A stretch of 64,000 bases of DNA from Sergeia podlipaevii (lineage: Eukaryota; Euglenozoa; Kinetoplastea; Trypanosomatida; Trypanosomatidae). A model generated the notes under the pieces. The model worked only from the letters and a program-made list of their open reading frames with translations, had not been told where the DNA came from and searched no databases. The DNA lies in assembly GCA_030849805.1 (NCBI GenBank), contig JASANZ010002266.1, positions 1 through 64,000 of the forward strand, in the 5' to 3' direction. The position numbers and the translations under genes are program-made. Of this stretch, positions 11,501-21,600 are shown piece by piece; the stretch's first letter is position 1; every line of letters starts with the position of its first letter.

Positions 11501-12609
11501 TCGCTCCGATTGCTGACGTTTACCCCGCTATTTTCATTCATGCTTCCAATGGGATGAAGATATTGCTGAATATGCTGTGATGTACGCTCTGGAGCATGCA
11601 GAGGCGTGGAATCATCATCATCCACGCAGACCCCTGAGAAGCCTCGCCGTGCAACCTCCTGTGGTGACGGTGACGGCGGTGAGGGCAAAAGTCGAGAAGA
11701 TGATGGTGAGGAAGTGGGACACATTCCGTCCGCGTGTGATTGATATCTATCTTTCCATCGCACTGGGCTGCCTCTATCGCTGCCACCGTTATCGTTGATG
11801 CTGTCGCTCACCTTTCCTTCTTCTCCTTGGCACTGCTGCTGTGGAAGGGATAAAGAAACGTGTACGCGCGCTGCCAGTTTCTTTTTCCTTCGTAGCGCAC
11901 GATACAACAACTCTTGCTTCGTTACCACCGCTGCCGTAGCTTCTCTTGCGTGTGCATGCAGTTGTGCTTGATGCCGTTGCTTCTGAGGGTGATGGTAGAC
12001 ACACATGGTAGTCTCCTCTCCTTCAACCTTATCTCTGTTCTTATCCTTGCCACTATCGCATATCTCCATCCCCGTCATCACCCCTCCTGACGATGATAAC
12101 AATGACCCCTTCGCCCGAGGAGTCCCCAGTAAACGACTATCAGATGCACTGCTACTGCTATGAGTACGAGAAGAGGACGTGTTGAGGGCGATGCTCGTAT
12201 CATCCGTGGTGCTCTCTACCGGATGTATGCAATGTAAATTTTCATTCATGTTTTGCCTCCGTGCTGTACTACCATTGCTGTGAAGAGGAGAGCGACGGTG
12301 GTGATGCTGCGTTCCATAGGCTGGCATGTCTGTCGTATTAGTGTTGGCAACCACAACCTCGTCAGCATCAGGGCTATCCATGCTGATGTTTTCATCATTA
12401 CACAACCCTGCAGCTGCTGCTGTTGTTGTAGATTTCGAGAGGGTACGCACATATATTACAGGACATGAAGGAAGCACTGGTGTCTGCTCCTCATTGACTG
12501 CTGAGGTGTTTTCATCCAGCATGCCGCTGTGGTGTAGCGAAACTTTACCGTAGTCCCTGCGAGACCCGAGTGATGATCGAACCGAGGACAAGGCTGAATC
12601 ATTGGACAT
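5554..12609 (-). CDS. Giant low-complexity protein of unknown function
   Basis: This encodes 2351 residues from an ATG at 12609, and the function is not recognised. Most of the chain is Ser-, His-, Gln- and Gly-rich with homopolymers, and is probably disordered. Less biased islands stand out: about 1296-1426 (contains DLDMLFLVLPPSWGCRRSGG), two similar cysteine motifs CSCSFC (about 1536) and CNCMCRWC (about 1609), about 1757-1800 (YDIVCVMVNGSPMYIDPRTA), and a Cys/His cluster near 2123-2141 (VCPCGHKHDFHCHH). There is no signal peptide or clear membrane segment. The reading frame stays open for 7 kb on the same strand as all neighbours, and a good splice acceptor lies 26 nt upstream. Both points support a real gene. 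Confidence 0.8.
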   Translation of the reverse strand: MSNDSALSSVRSSLGSRRDYGKVSLHHSGMLDENTSAVNEEQTPVLPSCPVIYVRTLSKSTTTAAAAGLCNDENISMDSPDADEVVVANTNTTDMPAYGTQHHHRRSPLHSNGSTARRQNMNENLHCIHPVESTTDDTSIALNTSSSRTHSSSSASDSRLLGTPRAKGSLLSSSGGVMTGMEICDSGKDKNRDKVEGEETTMCVYHHPQKQRHQAQLHAHAREATAAVVTKQELLYRALRRKKKLAARVHVSLSLPQQQCQGEEGKVSDSINDNGGSDRGSPVRWKDRYQSHADGMCPTSSPSSSRLLPSPPSPSPQEVARRGFSGVCVDDDDSTPLHAPERTSQHIQQYLHPIGSMNENSGVNVSNRSESGTMCGAIKTSFASPPSPQMLLHTQTRTLEHGEKEEEEWEREKAGEGRGDGVPIGIVTETHDEHMNSDGISKSEMGDATLRPSRSPAAAELAGANTGSRAPHPLPSFHYGVECYHYHHRHYHDHHFSTTHSSKDSKDNDSAEAENIEENHKASTTWYSSQDTSTKQYPFASSTLDDASQHRAVSYLIPQPPSGSTMEACAHAASSAAASTSAPLFTHDSSPSRLLDHQGQTPPPSPPPPPCKHRAEELNVSLLAPFLSLIDSYTAAHSPIQATTAATGTGTTISTSLLITSPTVIPAMESRGRVQASNSNHYNFRSRRNSLHSCTGSIGGCASEAGAGAGATAYRNTTAGFSPNGTPTTRGGGGGGYGPLSYSLPYQHPRIQSRDCLGSSCSISPQVRSPSLRSVSILSGFSGIPTGGFGPPEFISFHGGGGGGAAQGMSETAATAAAAAVLAPDVSSEGSRTASPSVAAAEMMATHTRSGPFATAAWPDGSGSIQTDYSLYSPLCTPNQSYHGASATAATAFATSRVTAREGGDGTNNNNNNALFAASGTLPHRSSFFAPYSGSYHGRVSSGSYMNPGSAGGMLTRASTTSSMGAFMVCSNSTMPIGKHGQPLVLQVPSPPPDSDNVGTVGDDPAAAGAGGCCCGGGGGRLDGDESFYPTSGTSTSGSSYYSSFYCTRVEADDVARTEIQLKSRSEHHEERVHYSTAHGEQQQQDCVNGSRSYSASSRKRRRRTSGCRNVFVDAWSSQGQQQELTQKESIATVASTAVPAPSVRSSGGSSSSNSGSPRNLSRSNRCPFQGDGGQPTQLQLQQQQKQQQQQLTNWHRRYASAHMYSTDTTSGMRVKRYRYCRCQHHHRRRRDPNDGGISSTCQRQDRRHVGSVEGTCDARGHCLHDSRSYDDDYDEGVLLPQGAVRSQPSQDSLSLGSMLYYDDVDSDALVQVEHKLRLLLDVPSQKTRRTQRHSHTHRCELKRRRRRGDVSQAHGGLIDCYGKLVRSPPVLYHSMEEVQQAYASSGGVVKRDLDMLFLVLPPSWGCRRSGGFRLEQYFVPRDELLLDDRSSTESSTYSLEEGEEQGEDSYNHESEADVSEVNFPSLEASSMMSVDGCRQGIQMQRCLRGISSVITDEALMAASGNDESFAAATGSVGDGGSGAQCDVDVDAYEVYSWCSCSFCRESHDTPPSTCGSGGTTATTAAVAPAFSRATTTVATSTITNTSTSEAQLLGEKENAAEEEREAADECNCMCRWCTQFRSASSAAAARGSTSVAFPRPSTSVPIPPPCTPAVTPPSSLVSSSRNATIITAKAAAAAAVGKGEAAASKVQNSSLSVQTSTSQHAPRDRVLVHRQHSPPSYHHLSHRMEKNASCNGDTGRRHRRHRRRHRVQQSHMTPARKYDIVCVMVNGSPMYIDPRTATGAAKVLADAALFAQAFTTMDDSSEDYAEKKKKKKKAAAAARRAMQTQEQERKKEVKSNMKKKDSGEEEEEKEAEEGRVGLGVATRQQGVTKGGVPVHHRNGVPVASPRHRGGGVEGLVTRRGERTADCVENSREGRGSKGLASARIAGGKTSDKENENGSFLCEVRSPALQHQHQHHQQQRQQPVTSPSSLPMVSSSSRMDSHTSHTRSSSPSISMRGIPPHAGGPIPAPPDLHVHYHQLETKHTQQVSRYPVISQSCNSSNEQSYHSGIEHNGSHRHNSISISNHNNNNNNCGNFSPVSRNVIVKKVIAEQQRRNDAGGPPVHDSICLRRGIDAGAATVCPCGHKHDFHCHHSEQWGRLQPAEAHDGSIAGDERGPRLGQREELSAEKTDPVTAAAAASCASVRSLHSERKWLYSSSDMNGIDAPRVARSSFRALSGSVMVKQGDSTALKSERSNGNGVTEVASQHVPVLRPSSAFHSTGYSFSTMNSPSAAAHALSQSSQPAAVPRCQESLMSTSRLGEGVSTSSTAPSPLLSGDLSFFHLASFLQRGGGDVGEDDGGGALSSPQQ

Positions 12610-12635
12610 TTTTTTTTGATTATTTTATATGTAGT

Positions 12636-12650
12636 CTAAAAAAGAGGAGT
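12636..12650 (-). promoter_or_regulatory. Candidate trans-splice acceptor of the 2351-residue gene
   Basis: On the minus strand CTCCTC and six T are followed at once by AG (12637-12636), leaving a 5' UTR of about 26 nt before the ATG at 12609. Confidence 0.5.
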
Positions 12651-14051
12651 ACACGAGCAAAAGCAAAACAAAAATAAATAAATAACGAACGACAGCTCAA
12701 AAAATTGTGTATAAACTGCTTATTTTTTCTTCCCTGTTCTTTCTTGGGTTCCTCTAGCTAATTCTCCCGTTCCGTTCTTACTACTGAAGATAGATAGATA
12801 CGGGTTCCCAATGCCTATTGTTTATCACTAGTTTTCTTCCTCCCTCCTCTCTTTCTCTTTGACCTCACACCTTCTTCTCTTAATTCTATCAAAATAATAG
12901 TGCCACTAGCACTTCAAGTTGGACAGAAAGAAAGAAGAGGGGGGGGGGTGAACTGCCGAGGGAATGTGACAGAAAAAAAACAATATACACACCCGCACGC
13001 ACACACAATGCTTTGTATAAAAAATAATTAAAAAATAAAAAAGAAAGCAAATTGTAACGCTTTCAGAGAAGTACCGCGAGGAAAAAAAAATATGAATTTT
13101 CTTTTTTAAAAAATGTGTGTGCTGCGTGCTGCAATACGTCAAGTGTGAAGTTAAAGGAAAGTGAGGGATATCCAAAAAAAAAAAAAAAAAATCACACAGA
13201 GGGATGTGTGCACACGTTAGGATGAACCTAAATATATATATTTATATGTAAAATATATTCTATTTTCTATTTTTTTCTTTTTATCTGTGCTGTTGACTTC
13301 CCTTAAATTGAATGTATCCCTCCAATAATAATAATAAAAATAAAGAAATAAAAAAAAATAGTGATACGGGCTATAAATGAACAAAGAAGGGTGAAGGTGG
13401 GGGAGGGGGAGGGGAGATATCAGCGACAGCAAAAGCACAGAAATATAAATGTATATATTTATGTATGTGTCTGTATAAAATACAAGCAAACAAGCACGCA
13501 CACACACACACACACACACACAAGAAGAGAAGATAAGCGCTGTGTGAGTGCGTGTGTTCGCGTCTCTGCACGCGAGCTGCTTGTAAGCTCGTCTGTGAAT
13601 GAAAGAAAAAAAAAAAATCAACAAAGCCAGTAGCCAACTATATGTTTTTTCACCTTTAAAAAAAAAATACTGTGAAAAGAGAGAAGAAAAGAAGAAACAA
13701 AACCCACCACAGAAAAATGCGGGTGGTGGAAGCCGTTTTTTTTTTTGTATTTGTGTTTCCCCTCTCTCTTTTCGTTCTACTTTGGGTGTACGCAATGTGT
13801 ATATTGAGCAGTTAATATGAGAAAGTATCTAATTTTTATGCTTCTTTCCTCCCCTGTTTTTTTTTTTTCAAGATTAATTCGGTTCGCACATGCGACTGCA
13901 GTGGTACATGTTTAGAGAGAGAGAGAGAGAAAGAGAGAGAAAGAGAGAAAGTGTGTGATCGCGCGCAAAGTAAAAGTGTCTAGAGAAAGGATATGCACAT
14001 AGCAGCAACTTACAATAGCTGCCTAGAAGTAGATAAGCCATTATTATATAT

Positions 14052-14092
14052 AATAATAATAATAATAATAATTAAAATAATAATAATAATAA
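14052..14092. repeat. TAA microsatellite block
   Basis: Two runs of TAA units, separated by an AATTAAAAT interruption, lie just downstream of the stop of the 1322-residue gene. Confidence 0.85.
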
Positions 14093-14166
14093 GACATAAA
14101 TGTTTATATGCGTTTTACTTTTGTGTGCTTTTGCTTTTCCCCTTTTTTTCTCATCATTTGTCATTT

Positions 14167-17100
14167 TCACAGCGGTACCATTGCCAAGAGAGGGCTGCAC
14201 ACGCGAGTCCTTAGTCGCTCCATGAGTGTCACCAATACCCTCTCGCGCACCCCAAGCTCTGTCAATACCACTTGTAGAGAGCTCAACAAGGCCACTAACT
14301 CTCCCCGCAAAGCACCTTGAGAACCCTTAGTGATTCTAGCGGCAGCGACAGCAGCAGTTTCGTCTACCTCACAGTTGGACTTTTCCATCTGGTCCTCCTT
14401 CTCTTCATAGCCGAGCTCACTGCCAGCGACTCGTAACGCATTCTTATAGTCTTGAGTACTGCCGCTTTGGTGTGAGCTGGGCCCATACACGAGAGTCTGC
14501 ACAAGACGCTCAATCTGTGTCATGCATGCCACGAGGCGATCAATGGATACATACAAAGGTGGGCCGCGACGTGGATGTTGTGCTGCTGTGTGTGTTGTCC
14601 TTTTCTCAACCTCATTACTTCTTGATTTGTCTTCTCCCACTGACGATTGTGGTTGTTCCTGCTCCTGCTGCTGCTGCTGTGGGTCTTGGTGCGCAGTGTT
14701 CACAGGCACAACTGACTTCCATTTCTGTTCAGCTACAGCTTTTCCATGAAAATCGCTAGAGTTGCTGCTACCGGTAGGTTCAGCCGTGCTGAGGAAATTT
14801 ACGCTCGGAGAGGACTTTGCTGATGCTTTCGTTGCTCTCGCTGCTGCTGCTGCTGCTACTGTCTCTTTAATGAGTGCTCGTTCCTTCACTCGTGCATACG
14901 CGCTGGATCGAAGCAGCTGACACTGTGCTTTGGTCTGCCGAGACACGACAGCAGCAGCAGCAGTTGCTTCCGCTTCCGCTTCCGCTTCTGCTGGCACTTG
15001 TTTGGGCAGCAGTAACAACGCCGGAATCGGAGAAGAAGATGAAGAAGAAAAGAAAAAATTCTGTCGCTCTGCACCACCACTATTATCACCGTCATCGTGC
15101 GTGTCTTGTACATAGAGCAGCGCGTTCTCTAGCTGCCGCATCTCTGTCGCAAGTGTGCGCAGGGCGGCAATAGAGTGGAGTGCGTTGTCATCACCCACAC
15201 AGTCACTCCCTTCTTCTCCTTGACTCACTGTCCCTTCTTCCCGTTTCACGCTGTGGTGCTCAGCGCTGTCGTTGCCGCTTGACTTCATGAACCGCGTCGC
15301 AGTCCTGGTGTCACTCCTCTCATTTTCGGGCAACGTGAGTAGTGCGATCAGTCCACGCAGCACATGCGTGCGCAGTAAGACAGAAAGATAGGCAAGCTTG
15401 AACGCTGCATGAGACTCGTATGAACATTGGGCTTCGCCACCACCACTACTATCCCCATCATTGTTGGATGTGTCCATCAGTTTTGCTGTATCGTTCCCCT
15501 TCTCTGTCGGTACCGCTGCTGATGTACGGTCATACTTGCATGGCGCTCCACCGTGCTGGCCTCTATCAACTTCAGCAGCCGCTTCAGCACTAAAAGCTGA
15601 AGCGGCTCGCGGTGACACCTGTGTCATCTTCATCCCCATTACTCCACCGTCTCCACTGAGAACTCCGGAAGACGCAGCTTCACCGCCGGTTTGTGATAAG
15701 TGCGGCATGCCTTCGAGTTGCCTAAAGAAAGCGTCTGAAGAGGCGGATAGCATCGACTGGGCACCAACAACGGCGGCTCTTTGTGAGATCCCCGGTGATG
15801 CTGTTTTTGTTGAGGCAAGTTCATGCCGCCCTTGCTGCTGCTGCTGCTGCTGCTGCAACCGTTGATGAGAGTAGCGGAGCGAGCAGCTACTGAGGTTACT
15901 CTTCGCGTCGTCCTGTTCATTCAAGAGCTCCGCCCACGGCTTCAGCAATGTATTGACGTGAGATTCATCGCTTTTGATGACTGTTCTCGCTGTTTCCTCT
16001 ACATGTTGCTCTGGCGTCGCAGGAAAATCCGCGACCGTGTCCGCCTCCACTCCGGTTGAGGGGGAAGAAGAGGACACAGTAGTAGTAGTAATGACCCTCA
16101 CTGCTGCCGCACGGCTGTGGCCAAGTGTGCTGTTCCCCCCACATCTCTTGTGCTCTTCGCGCTGCATCGTCATCAGCAACGTTTTGCTGTAGAGCAGTGC
16201 CATGCCATAATCACCACATTGTGAGGCACACACTGACGCCTTGTACAGCGCACGTGAGAAGAGATGAAAGAAACCATCATACACAGCTAGCAGCTGCTCT
16301 TGTTGTTGTGCTTGACCGATAGTGCTGCCCGCGTACTCTGCCAGTCGTTTCTGAAGTATGGCAGAAGCAGATAATGGCGAGTTCTCTCTAGCTTTATCGG
16401 GGCCAGCAACAGCACCAGCACCAGAGAGCGCATGTGCCTTGTCGCTCCCTTCCACTTCCTCATTTCTTTTTGAAAAAAGTCCTGCGAAGAACCCACCGCT
16501 TGTGGCTGCTGGCGCTGCTGCTGCTGCCGCAGTGGCACCACTCGCATTGCCCCCATGAGAATTAGCTGACGTGGGGCCGCCGCGCTGCTCTCCAGCAATG
16601 ATTTTGCCAGTCCTCTCCTCCTCCTCACTCATGAGCACTGCAAGCAGCATCCACTGAGGTGTGTCTTGTAATAGCACAGCAGCAGCAAGCTCGTAGTAAC
16701 GCGTGGCCTGCTCCATGGAGTGAAACTGCTTTACCAGAATATTACCAAGTCGCATCAGCAAGGACGAGATCAGTGCGATATGAGGACTGTGAGCTAGCGG
16801 TGGCGAGGGCACCAGGAGTGGTGGTGACGGTGGTGCATCCTTATGATCTGTGGATGCACAACGTACCGATGGAAAGGACTTTGGAGCTTCATCCTTGATA
16901 TCTACCTCAGGGGAGTGTTGCCTCTCTCTCTCCTTCTCTTGTTCTTCGCTCCGTTGCTTCCGGAATGCCGCACGTGCCTTCGTGTACGTCCGTTGCGGCT
17001 CTGGGCACTCATCCGGCCGTACCGTATCCAGCAGCAGCAGGCCGCACGCATGCAGCACGCAGACCACGCCATGCGTCAAGCTCGTCGCGTCTGTCGGCAG

Positions 17101-18135
17101 GAACATGGCACTCCTTTCCTCTTCAGCGCGAAGCCACAGCCAGGAGGCTGCGAGGTAGTCCTGTGCCTCGGCAAGGAGGAGGGTGCGCTGACGTTGAAAT
17201 ATACGTGAGAGAAGCTTTGCTGCATACATGTGATGATGATGATGATGATGCTGTTGTTGTCTCAGGCTAGTGGCATCAGACGACACAGAAGGAAAGTGAG
17301 CTCTGTTCGCGGTAGTGGCGCCTGCTGATGCTGCTGCGGACATTGTCGGTCGCAAAGGTGGCCCTACCTCAGCGCCGCTGCCACTGCTGCTGCTGCCAGA
17401 CTTGGCCAGACTCGCCTGAACGCTTCTCAGCACTGCCTCTGCATCCGTCATTACAGCTCCATAGGCCAAAGAAGACATGAGAGGCTGCTGCTTGTGTTGC
17501 TGTTGCTGTTGCTGCTGCTGATGTTCACCAAGTCGTGCATCTTTGTCTCTCGTATCCCTCCCGCGACTAGAAAAGAAAGGGAAGGACGACGTTGATGGCA
17601 CAGAGGGGTTAGTAGAAACGCCAGAAGTACTGACTGGCTTTCCAAAGATACCAGCATCCCTCCCTGCCGCGGTGGCACCGTCCACCAGCAGCGCACGCGC
17701 GACGCAGTGCAGTTGAGCTCTATGCATGAGCGCAGAGGCCTCGCACAGACGGCTCTCCGCTGCGGCGCAAAGCCGCGTCTCCTGCTGAATAGCCAACAGA
17801 ACGCTATCCATGCGTTTGTAAGCCTCTGAGAGAGCGGTGACGCTGTCCATAGAAGTTGATGAGGCGCCGGTGCTGCTGCTGCTGGAGGTACCATCGCTTG
17901 TCGAGCGTGGCAAGTGAGAAGTAGTGCTCCCACATGATGCCCCGTAAGAATTTTCTGAAGAAACGCTTCGCCTCGCCACGTCCTCCGCGTCCTCCAGAAG
18001 CACAAGCAAACTGTTCCATGACACACATCGAGCACGTGCTTGAACGTGGGAAATTAGCACACGGATGACGTTGAGCTCTTCTTGCCAACCTGCGTACGTG
18101 ATGTATCGCACTTGTGTCGGCGCAGATGCCTCCAT
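14167..18135 (-). CDS. Unknown protein with helical, TPR-like segments
   Basis: This encodes 1322 residues from an ATG at 18135, and no family was recognised with certainty. Ordered islands alternate with Ser-, Gln-, His- and Ala-rich linkers. The N-terminus (about 1-60) and a segment near 100-150 look alpha-helical. SSLLMRLGNILVKQFHSMEQ followed by a tyrosine- and alanine-rich helix (about 450-490), and a later LFSRALYKASVCASQCGDYG segment (about 625-660), have the helix-pair pattern of tetratricopeptide repeats. Another helical island, with LAYLSVLLRTHVLRGLIALL, lies near 910-935. The C-terminus (about 1265-1322) is again helical. No transmembrane segment or signal peptide is apparent. A scaffold or adaptor role would suit the pattern but is inference only. 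Confidence 0.75.
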   Translation of the reverse strand: MEASAPTQVRYITYAGWQEELNVIRVLISHVQARARCVSWNSLLVLLEDAEDVARRSVSSENSYGASCGSTTSHLPRSTSDGTSSSSSTGASSTSMDSVTALSEAYKRMDSVLLAIQQETRLCAAAESRLCEASALMHRAQLHCVARALLVDGATAAGRDAGIFGKPVSTSGVSTNPSVPSTSSFPFFSSRGRDTRDKDARLGEHQQQQQQQQHKQQPLMSSLAYGAVMTDAEAVLRSVQASLAKSGSSSSGSGAEVGPPLRPTMSAAASAGATTANRAHFPSVSSDATSLRQQQHHHHHHHMYAAKLLSRIFQRQRTLLLAEAQDYLAASWLWLRAEEERSAMFLPTDATSLTHGVVCVLHACGLLLLDTVRPDECPEPQRTYTKARAAFRKQRSEEQEKERERQHSPEVDIKDEAPKSFPSVRCASTDHKDAPPSPPLLVPSPPLAHSPHIALISSLLMRLGNILVKQFHSMEQATRYYELAAAVLLQDTPQWMLLAVLMSEEEERTGKIIAGEQRGGPTSANSHGGNASGATAAAAAAPAATSGGFFAGLFSKRNEEVEGSDKAHALSGAGAVAGPDKARENSPLSASAILQKRLAEYAGSTIGQAQQQEQLLAVYDGFFHLFSRALYKASVCASQCGDYGMALLYSKTLLMTMQREEHKRCGGNSTLGHSRAAAVRVITTTTVSSSSPSTGVEADTVADFPATPEQHVEETARTVIKSDESHVNTLLKPWAELLNEQDDAKSNLSSCSLRYSHQRLQQQQQQQQGRHELASTKTASPGISQRAAVVGAQSMLSASSDAFFRQLEGMPHLSQTGGEAASSGVLSGDGGVMGMKMTQVSPRAASAFSAEAAAEVDRGQHGGAPCKYDRTSAAVPTEKGNDTAKLMDTSNNDGDSSGGGEAQCSYESHAAFKLAYLSVLLRTHVLRGLIALLTLPENERSDTRTATRFMKSSGNDSAEHHSVKREEGTVSQGEEGSDCVGDDNALHSIAALRTLATEMRQLENALLYVQDTHDDGDNSGGAERQNFFFSSSSSSPIPALLLLPKQVPAEAEAEAEATAAAAVVSRQTKAQCQLLRSSAYARVKERALIKETVAAAAAARATKASAKSSPSVNFLSTAEPTGSSNSSDFHGKAVAEQKWKSVVPVNTAHQDPQQQQQEQEQPQSSVGEDKSRSNEVEKRTTHTAAQHPRRGPPLYVSIDRLVACMTQIERLVQTLVYGPSSHQSGSTQDYKNALRVAGSELGYEEKEDQMEKSNCEVDETAAVAAARITKGSQGALRGELVALLSSLQVVLTELGVRERVLVTLMERLRTRVCSPLLAMVPL

Positions 18136-18672
18136 TTATGAAGCTACGCTATCAAAATAATAATAATAATAATGGTAATATATATTCTTCGACATATATA
18201 TGGGAAAGGGGGGTAGGGGATATGCAAGGGAGCGAAGATGAGTGTTTCCTGCTTACTTACTTACTTTTTTAAAATCCTATCTCCCCTTATTAACTAGCTT
18301 CGTACAGCTTCATACATAGAACATACATATATATATATAAGAAGAGGAGAGGGCAATAAAAAATAAATAAATAAAAAATGAAGATATTATTCATCAAGAG
18401 ACATTTTGCATTGCTACGTCCAAAAAAAAAAAAAAAACATCAGTTTCAATCCAATCGAACACAAGCAATGTTTATACATATATATATATATATATATGTG
18501 CAGCTAGCTTGAGTAGATTACTGCCTCTATTTCTTTCTTTCTAATATTGCAAAAATATTAAACAGTAGCAGCAATTTTTTTTTATAAAAAAAAAACACGA
18601 TCGCGTGATATACCAATAGTAGCAACTATTATCAATAATAATAATAATATGCAATGCATATTTGCAATAACA
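18136..18672. other. Intergenic region
   Basis: No gene is supported. A polypurine stretch (about 18201-18240) is a pyrimidine tract on the minus strand and may serve splicing of the 1322-residue gene. AT repeats (about 18330-18340 and 18477-18496) and A runs fill the rest. Confidence 0.55.
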
Positions 18673-21600
18673 CTACAGAAAGAGAGTGCTATCATCGTCT
18701 TCCTCTTCATCAGAAGCAATCAAAGGGGAAAGGCGCCGCGCGATCGGCCGCGAGGGTCGATGGCCCACCCCTGCGTCGTGTGGGCTTTGCCGCTGCTGCG
18801 CTGAGTCCTTACGTCTCGCGCCGGCGCTGCTGGTCGTACCACAGAGCCCCACGTTCTCCATGCGGTCTCCACTACCGCCCTGACCAGAGGTGGCCATGAA
18901 TCTGGTGTTTGGAGAAAGCGGCGAGGACTGCGCACACGTGCTGCCCTCCATTTCTGCTGGCGATGATGCAAACAGCACCGTTGTTGCTGAGTAGCTCATC
19001 ATGGCTACGTTGCTGTGACCTTTCTCTCCTCCTCCTCCTATCATAGAAGACGCACCATCACCACGACCAGTAGCGGCGTTGACGTATTGTCCTCGCTGCA
19101 CCGCCCCTGGTGCCATCCTATGCAGCTGCGTGCGTCGCTCATTCCAGAAGGAATGCCGAGAAAAGAAAGAATTCCATGTGGTGACGTGAGAGAGCGGGAT
19201 GTAGTCCACTAGGGGACCTACGCTTAGGGCATTGTACTTGAGCGAGAAGTTTGGGTTCAAGTAGCCAGAGAAGGCCATGGCATCGGCGGAAACAGGAAGC
19301 AGTCGCTGTTGAAAATCAAAATTAGGGCGACGTGCGGGCTCGCCACTTCTCCCTTCTTCCCCATCCACACCAGTGACATCCGTAGCGTTCGCACATCGTG
19401 ATGAAGTTGCTGCGTACGTGGAGCTCCGTAGTGCGTGTTGTGAATACTGCTGTGTAGCCATGAAAGTCAGGTCCGCTCCACTCGCTGCTGATCTCGCCCC
19501 GGCCGCTGAGCGGTAGAGATCGCTATCGCGCGAGTTTCTACTCGTGTGCATGGATGAGGAAGGTGCTCTATTCAAATTGCTTGGATGTTGAGGGAGTTGA
19601 GTAGACCAGTCGAACATCGTGATAGCTTCCGCTGCGGCACTTCCATATTCCCCTTCTTCCTCATCGTCATCAGATTCTACGTCGCCCAGTTCCTTCCTCT
19701 CCCCTGCCTCTTCTTGCTCTGGCACTGACGCTACTGTAACCTGAGGTGCGGAGGAGAGGGGATGAGGGGTGCCGAACGCTTCTCCATGAGCTCCCACAAA
19801 CGTGCCCTCACTCATCACGGGAGGATTGTACTGTGAGGACCTGTCTCGACATCGTGCGCCACGGCATGCACCTTCCACTTCAACTCGTTGTGACTTCACA
19901 CTGCCGCTACCACCTCCACGATCACCGTCGTGGAGGACGTGTTCCGGAGTGCACGACGTCAGCGATACTGCCGCTGCTGTTGCTGCTGCTGCGGCAACCC
20001 CATCTGTATCTACAGATGGTTGAGAATCAATACGAGAGAAGCTACCCATAGAACTATAGTGTGCGAGCCCAGCAGCAGCAGCCGCAACACCGGCAAATGT
20101 GTCTTGCGACGGCGGCATCAGACGATGCCCCTCTGCGCAAAGATGTATTTCCTGCTGCAGCTGTAGCTGAGGTGGTTGGGGAAGGACATTGCTACGGTCG
20201 CTGTCACCATCGATAGAGCCTTTGCAATCTCCCCGTACTTGGTGTTCATTTCTTCCTTTTTTTCTTTTTTCTTCAGAGTTCCTCCTCGCAAGACCTCCTC
20301 CTCTGCTCCTTCCAGCAAAGCCTGCCATCTCCTCCGCACCGCCGCTAGATGTATGAGACTGTAAAGATGACGTGGATGCCCACGTGGAAGCATCAGCATT
20401 GAGTGCTGTCTTGCCTTGCTTCTTCTCTGTTCTCCTCTCTCTTTCTGCTACTGAATGATGCAGCGGCAGCGTTGGCGGCGATGGCAGCGTGGTAGCGAGG
20501 AGCAGCGCGCACCACTGGCCAAGTGACATGCACCCCACCTGCACTCCATCACGCACGACGTCGGCTTCACAGTTCACACAGAAGGATGAGATGAGCCCGG
20601 CGTGCATGAGATCCACAAGGAGAAGCAGGAAGATCTCCGTGTACTCGAAGCATGCGGGGTACAGCTGTACGAGCTGCCGGAGACAGTCGAAGAACTGAAG
20701 AAGAATAGGCGAAAAGTCGCTTGGCAATTCTTTGGAAGCTGGCGTGACGAGAGCCGCCGCCTCCGCCTTTGACGAGGACGACGCTGCTGCAGCACGCTGA
20801 GGAGGGGAGGGAGACGCCGCAGGCGATGTGGGGACACTTCCAACATCGCCTTCTTCTTCATCTTCTTCTTCTTCTGCTTCCAGCATATCCCACTCGTCCC
20901 CATGCGTTGTCGAGCTGAGGCGTGTGTCTGAGCCCGAGTCAAGCTTGCTCTCCTTCTTGATTCTATGGGCGGCGTGCCCCACCATGCCGTTGTCACTACC
21001 TTCCCCACTGCTTTGCTGACGCTGCGAACTTGAAAGGAGACAGCTACTACTGCTACTACAAGCATTGCGGTTGCCTGCAATACCGGCGGATCGCTTTAAC
21101 GTTGGATGCCCAAAGGCAACAAAGTCTTTTTCTATTAACACACACAAGCCCTCCACGGTGCGACAGTATGGATCGCACAGCACTTGAGTAAGCGCGCTAA
21201 CTTGCGAGGTGCGGTCCCACCCATCGGTGCAGTTGATCAACAGTACACTGGCGAGCGCTGAGTGCGCCTCCGCTGCGTAAGACGCGAGTGGCTGCCGGTA
21301 GAACTGCTTCTGCGGTGAGTTCCGTTTCATCCATGGCTCTCTCACGCTGTCCATAGCCTCGTGCGGAGGAGATGGAAAGAGAGAAGGCGCGAGAGTCAGG
21401 GCAACAAAGTCATGAGCGACAATGTGGGAAAAAACGTTCGCATCTCTCGTGCCTTCACTGCTGCCGCCACCGCCACCCACCGCGAGAGCGGGGGAGTAGA
21501 GCGGGTCTGTCGGGATACCACACACACGTCGCGCTGCACGTACAGCGGTGTTGAGCAGGGCGTGAGTGATGCAAGTCCACTGGTCTTGCTGCTGCTGCTG

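Larger units (their letters stand above)
12610..14166. other. Intergenic region between two unknown genes
   Basis: No gene is supported. It contains A/T runs, a CA repeat (about 13498-13522), a GA-rich block (about 13914-13948) and a TAA block (about 14052-14092). A 192-codon minus-strand frame (13217-13795) is mostly translated repeats. Confidence 0.6.

Noticed and set aside
13217..13795. 192-codon minus-strand frame in an intergenic region
   Set aside because: It consists largely of translated microsatellites (Cys-Val, Tyr-Ile and Phe runs) and has no convincing start context.
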